NCBI RefSeq assembly: GCF_014203225.1
Contig: NZ_JACHIO010000007.1
Coordinates: 1 to 64,000, forward strand
Direction: 5' to 3'
DNA: 64,000 nucleotides
Origin: Granulicella mallensis
GTDB taxonomy: Bacteria > Acidobacteriota > Terriglobia > Terriglobales > Acidobacteriaceae
Shown here: in pieces, positions 34,296-43,294 of the stretch
How the letters are laid out: each line of letters starts with the position of its first letter
How positions within the stretch are numbered: the stretch's first letter is position 1
Program-made: the position numbers and the translations under genes
The notes under the pieces: model-generated
Database searches by the model: none
Seen by the model: only the letters and a program-made list of their open reading frames with translations
What the model was told of the DNA's origin: nothing

Positions 34296-35588
34296 ATGAG
34301 CATGACCGCCGGTCAACGAAAGACCTTTGGTGTCACCTGGATTACCTATGCGGGCTTTTATTTGTGCCGCAAAAATCTCAGCATCGTTCTCCCCCTGCTT
34401 GCCGTCGTCGCGGGGCTGCACAGCTATCAGTTAGCCAATATTGTCTTTGGCTACAGCTTTCTCTATGCGGTGGGACAGTTTGGTTTCGGATTTCTATCCG
34501 ACAGAATCGGCCCGAAGCGAGTCGTCGGCGCTGGCCTGCTGACGATCGTCGTCTGCAACGTGATGATGGGTCTTCATGCCTCTGTCATCTGGCTGTTGCT
34601 GTTTGCATGCCTTAACGGGGTGGGGCAATCCACAGGATGGTCAGGCCTCGTCAAGACCATGGCCAATTGGTTCAGTTATGAGAATCGCGGGGTCGTGATG
34701 GCCTGGTGGGGAACAAATTATGTCCTTGGGGGATTTCTGGCAACAACCTTTGCCACCTGGTCCGTCTCGCCGCATTCCCCATTGCCGCAGCTCGGGGGAG
34801 CCCGTGGATTCCTGTTTCCCGCGTTGCTGCTCGCCCTGATTGTTCCGGTGTTCTTCCTCAATGTCTCCGATGCGCCTGCCGATGGAGGGAAATCCTCCGG
34901 CGAGCGCGAAATTTTACGGCGTGCAACTCTAAGCCAGACAAGCTGGACCGACCTGGGAATGCTGCTGTGCAAACCCTCTTTGTGGACGATCGGCATCTCC
35001 TACTTCTTCCTGGAAGTTTGCCGGTATGCCCTTATGTTTTGGCTGCCCTACTACATGGTGCGGCAACTGCACTATGGAGTACAGACTGCAGGGTACCTCT
35101 CTTCTCTGTATGAACTGGTAGGCATCGCCGGGGCCCTTGCCGCAGGGTATATCTCGGACAAATTCAATCAATCGCGGCGAGCTCCTGTCTCCGCCGTCAT
35201 GCTCGGTGGCCTGGGTTTTGTCATGCTCTGCCAGCCAATGTTTGTACATGCGGGGCTTGCTGGCATAGGGGTGGCAATCTCATTAGCCGGCTTTCTTTCT
35301 TACGGGCCAGATACCTTGCTCTCCGGAGCCGCTGCCCAGGATGTCGGTGAGACCAGAGCCGCAGCAACAGCAACAGGGCTGATTGACGGTATCGGACATC
35401 TTGGGGCAATTGTCTCTCCCTACCTCGTCGTCTTTGTCAGTGAACGTTACGGGTGGGACCGGCTCTTCTTTATCTTTGCGGGCACAGCTTTCCTTGCGGG
35501 CCTTGTCCTGCTTCCTCTCTGGAACCTCCGGGCTGCTACCCAGACCACTAATCGATTTACTGAACCCACTTTGCAGGAGATCTTCTAA
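34296..35588 (+). CDS. MFS permease of the organophosphate:phosphate antiporter type (second copy)
   Basis: 430 residues, twelve helices, 'WITYAGFYLCRKNLS' near the N-terminus as in the permease at 31655. It is the first gene of the plus-strand arm, divergent from the regulator across 221 bases. Having two OPA-like permeases in one locus suggests two substrates, for example the amine and a modified phosphonate, or import paired with phosphate export. Confidence 0.85.
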   Translation: MSMTAGQRKTFGVTWITYAGFYLCRKNLSIVLPLLAVVAGLHSYQLANIVFGYSFLYAVGQFGFGFLSDRIGPKRVVGAGLLTIVVCNVMMGLHASVIWLLLFACLNGVGQSTGWSGLVKTMANWFSYENRGVVMAWWGTNYVLGGFLATTFATWSVSPHSPLPQLGGARGFLFPALLLALIVPVFFLNVSDAPADGGKSSGEREILRRATLSQTSWTDLGMLLCKPSLWTIGISYFFLEVCRYALMFWLPYYMVRQLHYGVQTAGYLSSLYELVGIAGALAAGYISDKFNQSRRAPVSAVMLGGLGFVMLCQPMFVHAGLAGIGVAISLAGFLSYGPDTLLSGAAAQDVGETRAAATATGLIDGIGHLGAIVSPYLVVFVSERYGWDRLFFIFAGTAFLAGLVLLPLWNLRAATQTTNRFTEPTLQEIF

Positions 35589-35703
35589 AGGCAAACGCTC
35601 AATGTTCCCTCTTTGTAATGCAAAAGCAGTACTTGCAAAAGGTTCAGACCTGTTTCTAAACCGTTAGGGGCCCGGTAGATTCAACACCTTCATCTCGCAT
35701 TGA

Positions 35704-35731
35704 TTGACAGAAACCATGGCAACGCTACTTT
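35704..35731 (+). promoter_or_regulatory. Candidate promoter of the TonB-dependent receptor gene
   Basis: A perfect TTGACA at 35704-35709 with TACTTT at 35726-35731 (16-base spacer), 31 bases before the ATG. The -10 match is only partial. If used, the receptor, amidohydrolase and phnW can be transcribed separately from the permease. Confidence 0.35.
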
Positions 35732-35762
35732 CAACTCACCTCGGATATAAATGGAGTAAGGA

Positions 35763-38700
35763 ATGCGATATATAAGATTCACTGGATACCTCCTCGCACT
35801 CATAGGTCTTTCTTCGCCACTTCTTGCGCAGAACGCCAGTGTCAGCGGTCAAGTCGTCGATCCTCAACATGCGGTGATAAGCGACGCGACAGTGACCTTG
35901 ATGAACACTGAGACCCAGGTGCAGGCACGAACCAAAACGAACACAAAAGGTAACTTTATCCTCCCCCCAGTTGTGCCTGGGCACTATGAGGTCAAGGCCA
36001 TAGCTCAAGGGTTTACTTCTACCATCTTGAAGGGAGTCACGCTGGAGCTGGGCGAATCCAAGGTGTTGACCCTGGAGTTGAAGGTAGGCGCTGTACAGCA
36101 GACAGTAGAAGTTACGAGCACTCCGCCGGAGCTGAACACGAGTAGCGCTGACCGCGGTCTTCTTATTGAACCTACTTTTGTTCAGAGCATCCCACTTAAT
36201 ATTCGAAATCCCTTGCAGCTTATTGACTTCGCCGCCGGTGTAACGAAGGGTGATGATGGACTTTCCGGTCAGGATTCAACCAGCGAAAGCCGTACCAACA
36301 CCTTTCGTATCAATGGTGCTAAGTCCGCGACTACGGATGTACTGATCGATGGTGCAACCAATACCACCGCCTACTACAACCAGGATGCAGGTATCCCGGG
36401 AGTGGAGTCGGTTCAGGAGTTTCGCGTCTATACAGACGCCTACGCTCCGGAGTTTGGGCGTACCAGCGGTGGATTAGTAAGTTATGCCCTGCGTTCGGGA
36501 ACCAATCGGCTGCATGGATCGGTCTTCGAATTCTTCCGCAATGAAGATCTCGACGCGAATGGCTACAACGCGAACAACAGCGCAACTCCTACTCCGCGAG
36601 GCCACTTCAGCAGGAACCAATATGGCGCTACGCTTGGAGGCCCTGTTGTGATTCCTAAGCTTTACGACGGTCGTGACAAGACTTTTTTCTTTGTTTCCTA
36701 TGAAGGATTGCGGGACACCAGCGCCGGTTCGTTCCTGGGAACTGTGCCCACAGCGCTGGAAAGAACCGGTGATTTTTCGCAAACGAAAGATGCCAATGGC
36801 AATCAAATCGATATCTATGATCCCAGCACCACAAACACTGCAGGGCCTGGGTACTCCAGGACGAAACTAAATGCGAACACGCCTAACGCAAATAAAATCA
36901 CAACGCCCCTTAATCCAATCGGCGTCGCGATCGTCAATCTTTACCCGCTTCCTAACAGGCCTGGAACGGGTGGGAGCGATCTGGATAACTTCTTCTCCAA
37001 TGCTCCGGGGACGGACGATAATAATAGCTTCGATATCAGGATCGACCATAAGTTTAGCGAGCACCAGAGCATCTTTGGACATATAACGGATTTCACAAAC
37101 CACATCAATTACAACGATTACTTCGGCAATGGGCTTTCGCCTGAAGATGCAAACGACCGCATTCCAGGCAAGAACATCACTGTGGACCATACCTGGATCA
37201 TCAAGCAGAACCTGATCTTCGAACACCACTTCTCCTGGGCGCACAGTGAGTCGAACAGAGCGGAAACGGTTCTAAAGAGCCCAGCGTCTCTTGGATTCAA
37301 CGGTAGCGTGGCTCCTGGGATCACAGCGAACTTGACCCCCTCGATCAGCATTAGCGGCCCTGGGGCTGTAGGTGGCTATAGCTCGCTGGGAAATGATTAT
37401 CCCTTCGAGGCGAATTTCTCTTCTGTCTACCAATATGCGGCTGCGATGACGTGGGTCAAAGGGAACCACACGGTAAAGTTCGGTCTTGACTGGCGGCGTT
37501 ACCCGACCCAACTCTGGGACCCTGAACAGATGTCAGTCAGTGGCGGAGCAGGCCTGACGGACGGCTTCACCAAAGGCACGACTACAGCGCTTACAGACTC
37601 CGGCAACGGCGTTGCGGAGCTGCTCCTTGGTTATGGATCTGTAAGCTCTGGCTATGAGCCGGAGACGCAGTCTGTCCACGATTACCGTGCCGTCTATGTC
37701 CAGGATGCATTCCAGGTCAATCCCCGTCTGACGGTTACCTACGGACTCAGATACAGCTATGAGACCGGCGATGTCGAGAAAAATAACTTGTTGAATTATC
37801 TGAATACCACGGCAGTTTCACCGCTCCAGGCGCAGGTCCCCTCGTTGAAGCTTACAGGGGGTGTGGGTATCCCCGGCCTGGGAGGCACAAGCAGACAGTT
37901 GCAGAATCCGGAGAAGACGAGCTTCGATCCACGCATAGGCGTTGCCTACAGGCTTAACGATAAGACCGTGATGCATGCCGGATTTGGCATCTTCCGCCAT
38001 CCTGCCGCGGCCTGGCAGCAATTTCCGAATGCAGATGGTGGAATACGCACTTCTACTTCGGTCGACACGGAAGCAGATAAGGAGACGCCTCTCCCCGGCT
38101 TCCAACTCGGCAATCCCTTTCCTCTCGGACTTCCTGCTCCTGCCGGTAACGCGGCTGGACTTGGCATCGACGTTGGCGATTCCGTCGAAGGGCCCCTGCG
38201 GCACCAGAATGTTCCTTACCAGGAAAACTGGTCATTCGATATCCAGCGCACTCTGCCTGGTGACTTCGTTGTGACAGCCGCTTATGTCGGGAATGAAGGC
38301 GTGCATCTTCTGGTGAACGAGCAGTTGAACCAACTTCCAGATGCAGACCTGGCACTCGGTTCTAAGCTGCTAACCCTTGTTCCGAACCCGCTCTATGGTC
38401 TTATCGATCCTGTCTCCAGCATCAATACACCGACAGTTCAAAATATGCAGTTGCTTCGCCCGCATCCGCAATATCAAAACTTTGAAGCGACCGGTGTCGG
38501 AGTAGGGCATTCTACGTACCATGCTGGTCAATTGACGGTAGAGCACCGGCTTAGGCACGGGCTTGCAGTTGTCTTCGCCTACACCTATAGCAAGGCGATA
38601 GATAACGTAGGCGAGATGACCAGTGTTGCCGGTACCATGGGCGCTCTTACGGACACGTATTGCCCGCGATGCGATAGATCTCGTTCCGACCAGAACGAAA

Positions 38701-39260
38701 CTCATGTGCTTCGCTGGAGTACGCGCTATGAACTGCCTTTTGGCAGCGGAAAGGCTTTCTTGAATCAGGGCTTTGTCAAACACATCGTGGGTGGCTGGGC
38801 TTTGAGTGCCATCTACCAGATCGATACGGGACGCCCATTGGCGGTTAGCTATACCGACGTCGCCAACACAGGCAGTTCCAGTACTCTTTCCCGTCCAAAT
38901 ATCGTTCCCGGAGTCTCCGACAAGGCGCCGGGAGGTCCCCAAATCAAGCTCAAAGGTATCTATTTCAATAAGGCTGCTTTCGCGGCAACGCCCACCTACT
39001 CTTTCGGCACAGCGAATCGCTACCTGTCTGACGTAAATAGCCCTACGGCCTGGGACCTCGATTCAATGCTCGAAAAGAGCACTCAGTTGTCCAACCGCTT
39101 CACGCTTTCCTTTAGAGCTGAGATGTTCAACGCTCTCAACAATGTGACCTTCTCTGGACCTACAACGAGCTTTACTTCCTCGACCTTTGGTCAGGAAGCC
39201 ACTCTAAGCCAGAGCAATACACCGCGTAACGTTCAGCTCAGCATGCGCCTGGCGTTTTAG
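35763..39260 (+). CDS. TonB-dependent receptor, Oar-like, with N-terminal carboxypeptidase-regulatory domain
   Basis: 1165 residues. A signal peptide ends near 'SSPLLAQNA'. A CarboxypepD-regulatory Ig-like domain (about 25-105, 'GQVVDPQHAVISDATVTLMN') is followed by a plug ('FRINGAKSATTDVLIDGATN') and a large outer-membrane beta-barrel ending in a terminal phenylalanine ('QLSMRLAF'). This is the class expanded in Acidobacteria. It should import a ligand too large for porins using TonB energy. GGAGTAAGGA precedes the ATG. Its place between a phosphonate-type permease and an exported amidohydrolase plus phnW suggests a phosphonate conjugate as ligand, but similar receptors elsewhere import glycans, so this is inference. 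Confidence 0.9.
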   Translation: MRYIRFTGYLLALIGLSSPLLAQNASVSGQVVDPQHAVISDATVTLMNTETQVQARTKTNTKGNFILPPVVPGHYEVKAIAQGFTSTILKGVTLELGESKVLTLELKVGAVQQTVEVTSTPPELNTSSADRGLLIEPTFVQSIPLNIRNPLQLIDFAAGVTKGDDGLSGQDSTSESRTNTFRINGAKSATTDVLIDGATNTTAYYNQDAGIPGVESVQEFRVYTDAYAPEFGRTSGGLVSYALRSGTNRLHGSVFEFFRNEDLDANGYNANNSATPTPRGHFSRNQYGATLGGPVVIPKLYDGRDKTFFFVSYEGLRDTSAGSFLGTVPTALERTGDFSQTKDANGNQIDIYDPSTTNTAGPGYSRTKLNANTPNANKITTPLNPIGVAIVNLYPLPNRPGTGGSDLDNFFSNAPGTDDNNSFDIRIDHKFSEHQSIFGHITDFTNHINYNDYFGNGLSPEDANDRIPGKNITVDHTWIIKQNLIFEHHFSWAHSESNRAETVLKSPASLGFNGSVAPGITANLTPSISISGPGAVGGYSSLGNDYPFEANFSSVYQYAAAMTWVKGNHTVKFGLDWRRYPTQLWDPEQMSVSGGAGLTDGFTKGTTTALTDSGNGVAELLLGYGSVSSGYEPETQSVHDYRAVYVQDAFQVNPRLTVTYGLRYSYETGDVEKNNLLNYLNTTAVSPLQAQVPSLKLTGGVGIPGLGGTSRQLQNPEKTSFDPRIGVAYRLNDKTVMHAGFGIFRHPAAAWQQFPNADGGIRTSTSVDTEADKETPLPGFQLGNPFPLGLPAPAGNAAGLGIDVGDSVEGPLRHQNVPYQENWSFDIQRTLPGDFVVTAAYVGNEGVHLLVNEQLNQLPDADLALGSKLLTLVPNPLYGLIDPVSSINTPTVQNMQLLRPHPQYQNFEATGVGVGHSTYHAGQLTVEHRLRHGLAVVFAYTYSKAIDNVGEMTSVAGTMGALTDTYCPRCDRSRSDQNETHVLRWSTRYELPFGSGKAFLNQGFVKHIVGGWALSAIYQIDTGRPLAVSYTDVANTGSSSTLSRPNIVPGVSDKAPGGPQIKLKGIYFNKAAFAATPTYSFGTANRYLSDVNSPTAWDLDSMLEKSTQLSNRFTLSFRAEMFNALNNVTFSGPTTSFTSSTFGQEATLSQSNTPRNVQLSMRLAF

Positions 39261-39280
39261 TCCCAGGCAAAGGAGAAATT

Positions 39281-41029
39281 ATGATCAAGAAGCTCTGTTT
39301 ATTGCTGGCACTTATCTCGAATATCGCGTTCGCGGCCGATACGATCGTTATCAATGCCAACGTGATTACAGTAGACAAAGACCATCCCATTGCCCAGGCC
39401 TTCGCCTTCGACAATGGCCGCTTTACGGCCGTTGGGACCAATGCTGAAATCCTGAAACTTAAAGGGCCGGAGACGAAGGTCATCGACCTCAAGGGAATGA
39501 CTGTTACGCCCGGGTTCAACGATGCTCATCTGCATCCGCAGGCCATCTTCGCGGAAGGCACGCCGCACTACCGGGTGTGGCTAGGCGCCGACCGAGTGAA
39601 GACGATGGATGAGCTTGTCGCGGCACTCAAGCGGCAAGCCGCGGTTACGCCTCCGGGCGCGATGATCAGTGGATATGGCTATGACGATGTTTTGCTGGGG
39701 CGTCATCCCAACCGTCATGATTTAGATAAAGTATCCACTACGCAGCCAGTTGTGATTACCCATGGTTCAGGCCATATCACCGCAGTGAATAGTTTTGTGC
39801 TGGAAGCTTCAAGCGTCACAAAAGATACTCAGGACCCATCTGGTGGCGCCCTCGACCGTGATGCCGATGGAACGCCCAACGGTGTAATTCGTGAGAGTGC
39901 TCGTGGCCTTATCCGGCGCGGAACGGGCGGCGCCAACCGGGAAGCCATTCCGCTGGACGAAGAGCTGAAGGGGTATATGAATTGCTTTCGGCAGTACTCC
40001 GCCAAGGGAATCACCAGCGTAGGCATTGCGGGAGGCAGCCCCTCTTCCTTCCAGATCATGCAGCAGTTGCGCGATCGCGGGAATCCGGTGCGTGTTGGAT
40101 TCATGTTCAGTGCGGACTCGTTCGACAAGCTCCAGGGGGCCGGTATAAAGCGCGGCTTTGGTGATGACCATCTACGCATTACAGCACTCAAGACCTACCA
40201 GGGAAATTCGTTGAGCGGTCGTACTGCATGGCTTAGCGAGGCTTACTCAGACCGTCCTGACTATTTTGGTATCCCGCCCGCTCGTACTCAAGAGAAGCTG
40301 GATGAGGACTATCAAAAATGGTGGGATGCCGGTTGGCAGGTTGCGACGCACTCCAATGGAGATCGCGAGATCGATATGGTCCTTACCGCCATTGAACGTG
40401 CCGAAGCAAAAAATCCTCGTCCAGATGCCCGCTGGCGGATTGAGCATGCGAGCGTAATGAATCAGGCGCTATTGGATCGTGCAAAGAAGGATGGTGTCAT
40501 CCTGGTTTTTCACTCGTACATGTGGGAGTACGGAGATATTCTGCTTTCTTACGGACCAAAGCGGCTCTCGATGATGCATGCCTATCGCACAGCAATTGAT
40601 ATGGGTATTCCCGTGGCCGGTCATTCTGACTCTCCCATCTCCGCGGCTGATCCTTTGCTCAGAATTCAGGATATGGTTACACGCACGAGCAATCAGGGAA
40701 GTCTTATTGGAGAAGCGCAGCGGGTCAGTGTGGATGAAGCTATCAAGGTCTGGACATTGGATGGTGCTTACGCCACCTTTGAAGAAGACACGAAGGGTTC
40801 GATCACGCCAGGGAAGTTGGCGGACTTTGTAGTTCTTCAGAAGGACCCCCACCAGGTTGCGCCGAACAAGATCAAGGACATTCCTCTTGAAGCAACTTAT
40901 CTGGGCGGACAAAAAGTGTACACAGCGCCGCTTAAAACAGTTGCGATGATCCCTCCTCCGCCGATCAATTACGGTGATGGAAATTACGGAGATGGAGACG
41001 AGGAGGAGAACCAGAATGTACCCAACTAG
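39281..41029 (+). CDS. Exported metal-dependent amidohydrolase (YtcJ/Amidohydrolase_3 type)
   Basis: 582 residues. The signal peptide is 'MIKKLCLLLALISNIAFA'. The amidohydrolase barrel shows its metal ligands: HxH in 'GFNDAHLHPQ', His in 'THSNGDRE', His in 'WRIEHASV', and Asp in 'VAGHSDSPIS'. It is likely to hydrolyse an amide or related bond in the periplasm or at the surface. GGAGAAA lies before the ATG, 20 bases after the receptor stop. Its last 14 bases overlap phnW, so the two are co-translated. The context suggests it releases 2-aminoethylphosphonate from an N-acyl conjugate. No enzyme of this family is known to me with that activity. Confidence 0.85.
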   Translation: MIKKLCLLLALISNIAFAADTIVINANVITVDKDHPIAQAFAFDNGRFTAVGTNAEILKLKGPETKVIDLKGMTVTPGFNDAHLHPQAIFAEGTPHYRVWLGADRVKTMDELVAALKRQAAVTPPGAMISGYGYDDVLLGRHPNRHDLDKVSTTQPVVITHGSGHITAVNSFVLEASSVTKDTQDPSGGALDRDADGTPNGVIRESARGLIRRGTGGANREAIPLDEELKGYMNCFRQYSAKGITSVGIAGGSPSSFQIMQQLRDRGNPVRVGFMFSADSFDKLQGAGIKRGFGDDHLRITALKTYQGNSLSGRTAWLSEAYSDRPDYFGIPPARTQEKLDEDYQKWWDAGWQVATHSNGDREIDMVLTAIERAEAKNPRPDARWRIEHASVMNQALLDRAKKDGVILVFHSYMWEYGDILLSYGPKRLSMMHAYRTAIDMGIPVAGHSDSPISAADPLLRIQDMVTRTSNQGSLIGEAQRVSVDEAIKVWTLDGAYATFEEDTKGSITPGKLADFVVLQKDPHQVAPNKIKDIPLEATYLGGQKVYTAPLKTVAMIPPPPINYGDGNYGDGDEEENQNVPN

Positions 41030-42149
41030 TCCAGATAAGTTGCTCTTTACCCCTGGTCCATTGATCACGAGCGCCACGGTCAAAGAGGCTATGCTCAGAG
41101 ATCTGGGATCATTGGATCGCGATTTCCTGGCGACTATCCGCAATATTCGAACACGCCTGCTCGACCTGGGCCCCTACTCGCATGAGGACTATGAATGCGT
41201 CCTCATGCAGGGAAGCGGAACGTTTGTCGTTGAGTCGGTGATCTCCTCCGCGATCCCCCGCGATGGCAAGCTGCTGGTTCTGGTCAACGGTGCTTATGGG
41301 AGACGGATAGCACAGACAGCACGAGTGCACGGTATCGAGCTGGATGTCTTCGAAGTAGCTGAAAATAGAAAGTTCACTCCTGAACTTGTTGCAGAATATT
41401 TGTCCTCTCGCATCGGTATCACTCACGTAGCGGTGGTGCATTGTGAAACGACAAGCGGCATCCTGAACCAGGTGGAAGAGATCGGACACGTAGTGCATCG
41501 TGCCGGCGCGAGTTATATCGTGGACGCAATGAGCAGCTTTGGGGCGGTCCCCATTGATATGGCAGCTTCACATATCGACTATCTGATTTCTTCTGCCAAT
41601 AAATGTATCGAAGGAGTTCCTGGGTTCGGTTTTATTCTCGTCAATCGCCGAGCTTTGGAATCAGCGAAGGGACATGCTCGTACGCTAAGTCTTGATCTCT
41701 ATGATCAATGGGCAAGTATGGAAGCGAATGGACATTTTCGCTTCACCCCTCCGATCCAGACTCTACTGGCATTCGAGCAGGCACTCAATGAACTCGATGA
41801 GGAGGGTGGAGTCCATGCACGTGGGGAGCGCTATAAGGCGAACCACATTGCCTTATGCCGAGGCATGAAGGACATTGGCTTTGAGGTCTATCTTGCGGAG
41901 GAGGATCAGAGCTTCATCATCACGTCGTTCCGATACTCTAGCAACCCCGCATTCCGATTTGCGGATTTTTATGAAAAGCTTTGGACCGCAGGGTTTGCGA
42001 TTTATCCAGGCAAATTGTCCCACGAATCATGCTTTCGCATTGGAAGCATTGGACGGATTACAGTCGTTGAGATAGAGGCACTTCTTGAAGCGATTCGACG
42101 GGTACTCAACGATATGGGAGTTCATTGGGTGCGTGAAGAGGTGGGCTAG
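41016..42149 (+). CDS. phnW: 2-aminoethylphosphonate-pyruvate transaminase
   Basis: 377 residues of the PLP class V fold. It converts 2-aminoethylphosphonate and pyruvate to phosphonoacetaldehyde and alanine. Visible marks are the N-terminal 'LLFTPGPLITSATVK', 'GSGTFVVESVISS', and the PLP lysine in 'SSANKCIEGVPGFGF' (Lys196). GAGGAGGAG sits seven bases before the ATG at 41016, so the open frame upstream to 40974 is not used. It overlaps the amidohydrolase end. PhnX, the next enzyme of the pathway, is encoded 9.5 kb away on the other strand of the same locus. Confidence 0.92.
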   Translation: MYPTSPDKLLFTPGPLITSATVKEAMLRDLGSLDRDFLATIRNIRTRLLDLGPYSHEDYECVLMQGSGTFVVESVISSAIPRDGKLLVLVNGAYGRRIAQTARVHGIELDVFEVAENRKFTPELVAEYLSSRIGITHVAVVHCETTSGILNQVEEIGHVVHRAGASYIVDAMSSFGAVPIDMAASHIDYLISSANKCIEGVPGFGFILVNRRALESAKGHARTLSLDLYDQWASMEANGHFRFTPPIQTLLAFEQALNELDEEGGVHARGERYKANHIALCRGMKDIGFEVYLAEEDQSFIITSFRYSSNPAFRFADFYEKLWTAGFAIYPGKLSHESCFRIGSIGRITVVEIEALLEAIRRVLNDMGVHWVREEVG

Positions 42150-42270
42150 AGTCTGTTATGGACTTTGAATCTGTTTAGGAACTCTGCCGCCGTGATCTAC
42201 AGCTGAAATAGCATCGAATCGGTTCATTGCCATAATCTGCTGTTTGCGGCGGCCATGTTCTCGGGGCCGA

Positions 42271-43140
42271 TCAAACCGTGCAACGGATCAGCGCAACCAA
42301 GGAACGGAGTTCCATGCGTCGCAACATGCCGAAGGCTAGCTTGGTACGGCGTCGCAGCAACAGCAGTTGGTCGAAGCGTGACCCATACTGCCGGTAAAAG
42401 CGCGTCTCGGCTGCCAGTATCCCACGCAACCGTAAGGAGTTCTTAAGAGCCGTGTGCACATCCTGGGACTTGCTCTCCAGTTGATGTGGCAATGTCGCAT
42501 GGAGCAGGAATATTCGTCGTTGCTGTATTTGCAGCCGCGCAAACATCGCGTGATCGAGGTAGTCCAGCGGATAATCCAACGGGAAACCCTGGGCCGCGCG
42601 AACCGCCTCGACACGCAGCAGCGACCCGGAGTTATATACGCGCACGTTCGGCTCTATAAGGCCGAAACGGTCGCCGAAACTCTGCCGCGACCGGCTCCCG
42701 TAGGGCCAGTGCGGCGACAGAACCTGGCCGTCCTGGACAAGCTTCGGCACGATGGCACCTACATCTGGCCGTTCCCTGAGGTCACCTGCCATCTGCAATG
42801 CTTCGGCTAAGTACTCTGCGGTGACTGTTGTGTCCTGGTCCAGGAGCAGTAGCCAGGAAATGCCCTCCCGTTCCGCCTGCTCGAGCGCATACTGGTACGC
42901 CACGGCCAAACCGGGATTAGAGGGATCGTGGCGATAGGTACAGGCAAAAGGGATTACTGGAAGCTCGTGTGCAGCCGGTGAGTTATCGTACACAACACAG
43001 GCGATTGGTATCCCTGGGGCCTGGTCAACACTTCGCACTAGTGACTGAAACGCCGGACTCTCGTGAGGTGACAGCCGGTACAGCACCACCACGACAAGCA
43101 CCTCTGTCTTGCGCTGCTGCTGCAATCCTGCATTCGTCAT
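42271..43140 (-). CDS. GT2 glycosyltransferase (rhamnosyltransferase-like)
   Basis: 289 residues with a GT-A fold ('VVVVLYRLSPHESPAF', 'SNPGLAVAYQYALEQA', metal/nucleotide site 'LLLLDQDTT'). It is most like rhamnosyl transferases of O-antigen and exopolysaccharide assembly, and resembles the protein encoded at 49760-50749. It transfers a sugar from a nucleotide donor on the cytoplasmic side. It is convergent with phnW, with the polysaccharide region beginning here. Confidence 0.85.
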   Translation of the reverse strand: MTNAGLQQQRKTEVLVVVVLYRLSPHESPAFQSLVRSVDQAPGIPIACVVYDNSPAAHELPVIPFACTYRHDPSNPGLAVAYQYALEQAEREGISWLLLLDQDTTVTAEYLAEALQMAGDLRERPDVGAIVPKLVQDGQVLSPHWPYGSRSRQSFGDRFGLIEPNVRVYNSGSLLRVEAVRAAQGFPLDYPLDYLDHAMFARLQIQQRRIFLLHATLPHQLESKSQDVHTALKNSLRLRGILAAETRFYRQYGSRFDQLLLLRRRTKLAFGMLRRMELRSLVALIRCTV

Positions 43141-43294
43141 GTGGCCGATTCGCAGTTACCGCGCCTCGACGGAATGCCTGCTCCCCGCTGTTTCCCTATG
43201 AAAGCGCACATCGTGCTTATTATAGTGAAATGGGATTCGCCTGATACATCCGCTTGGCCGGGCGGCTCACTGCTGTAGTCGCTCGCCAATTAGA

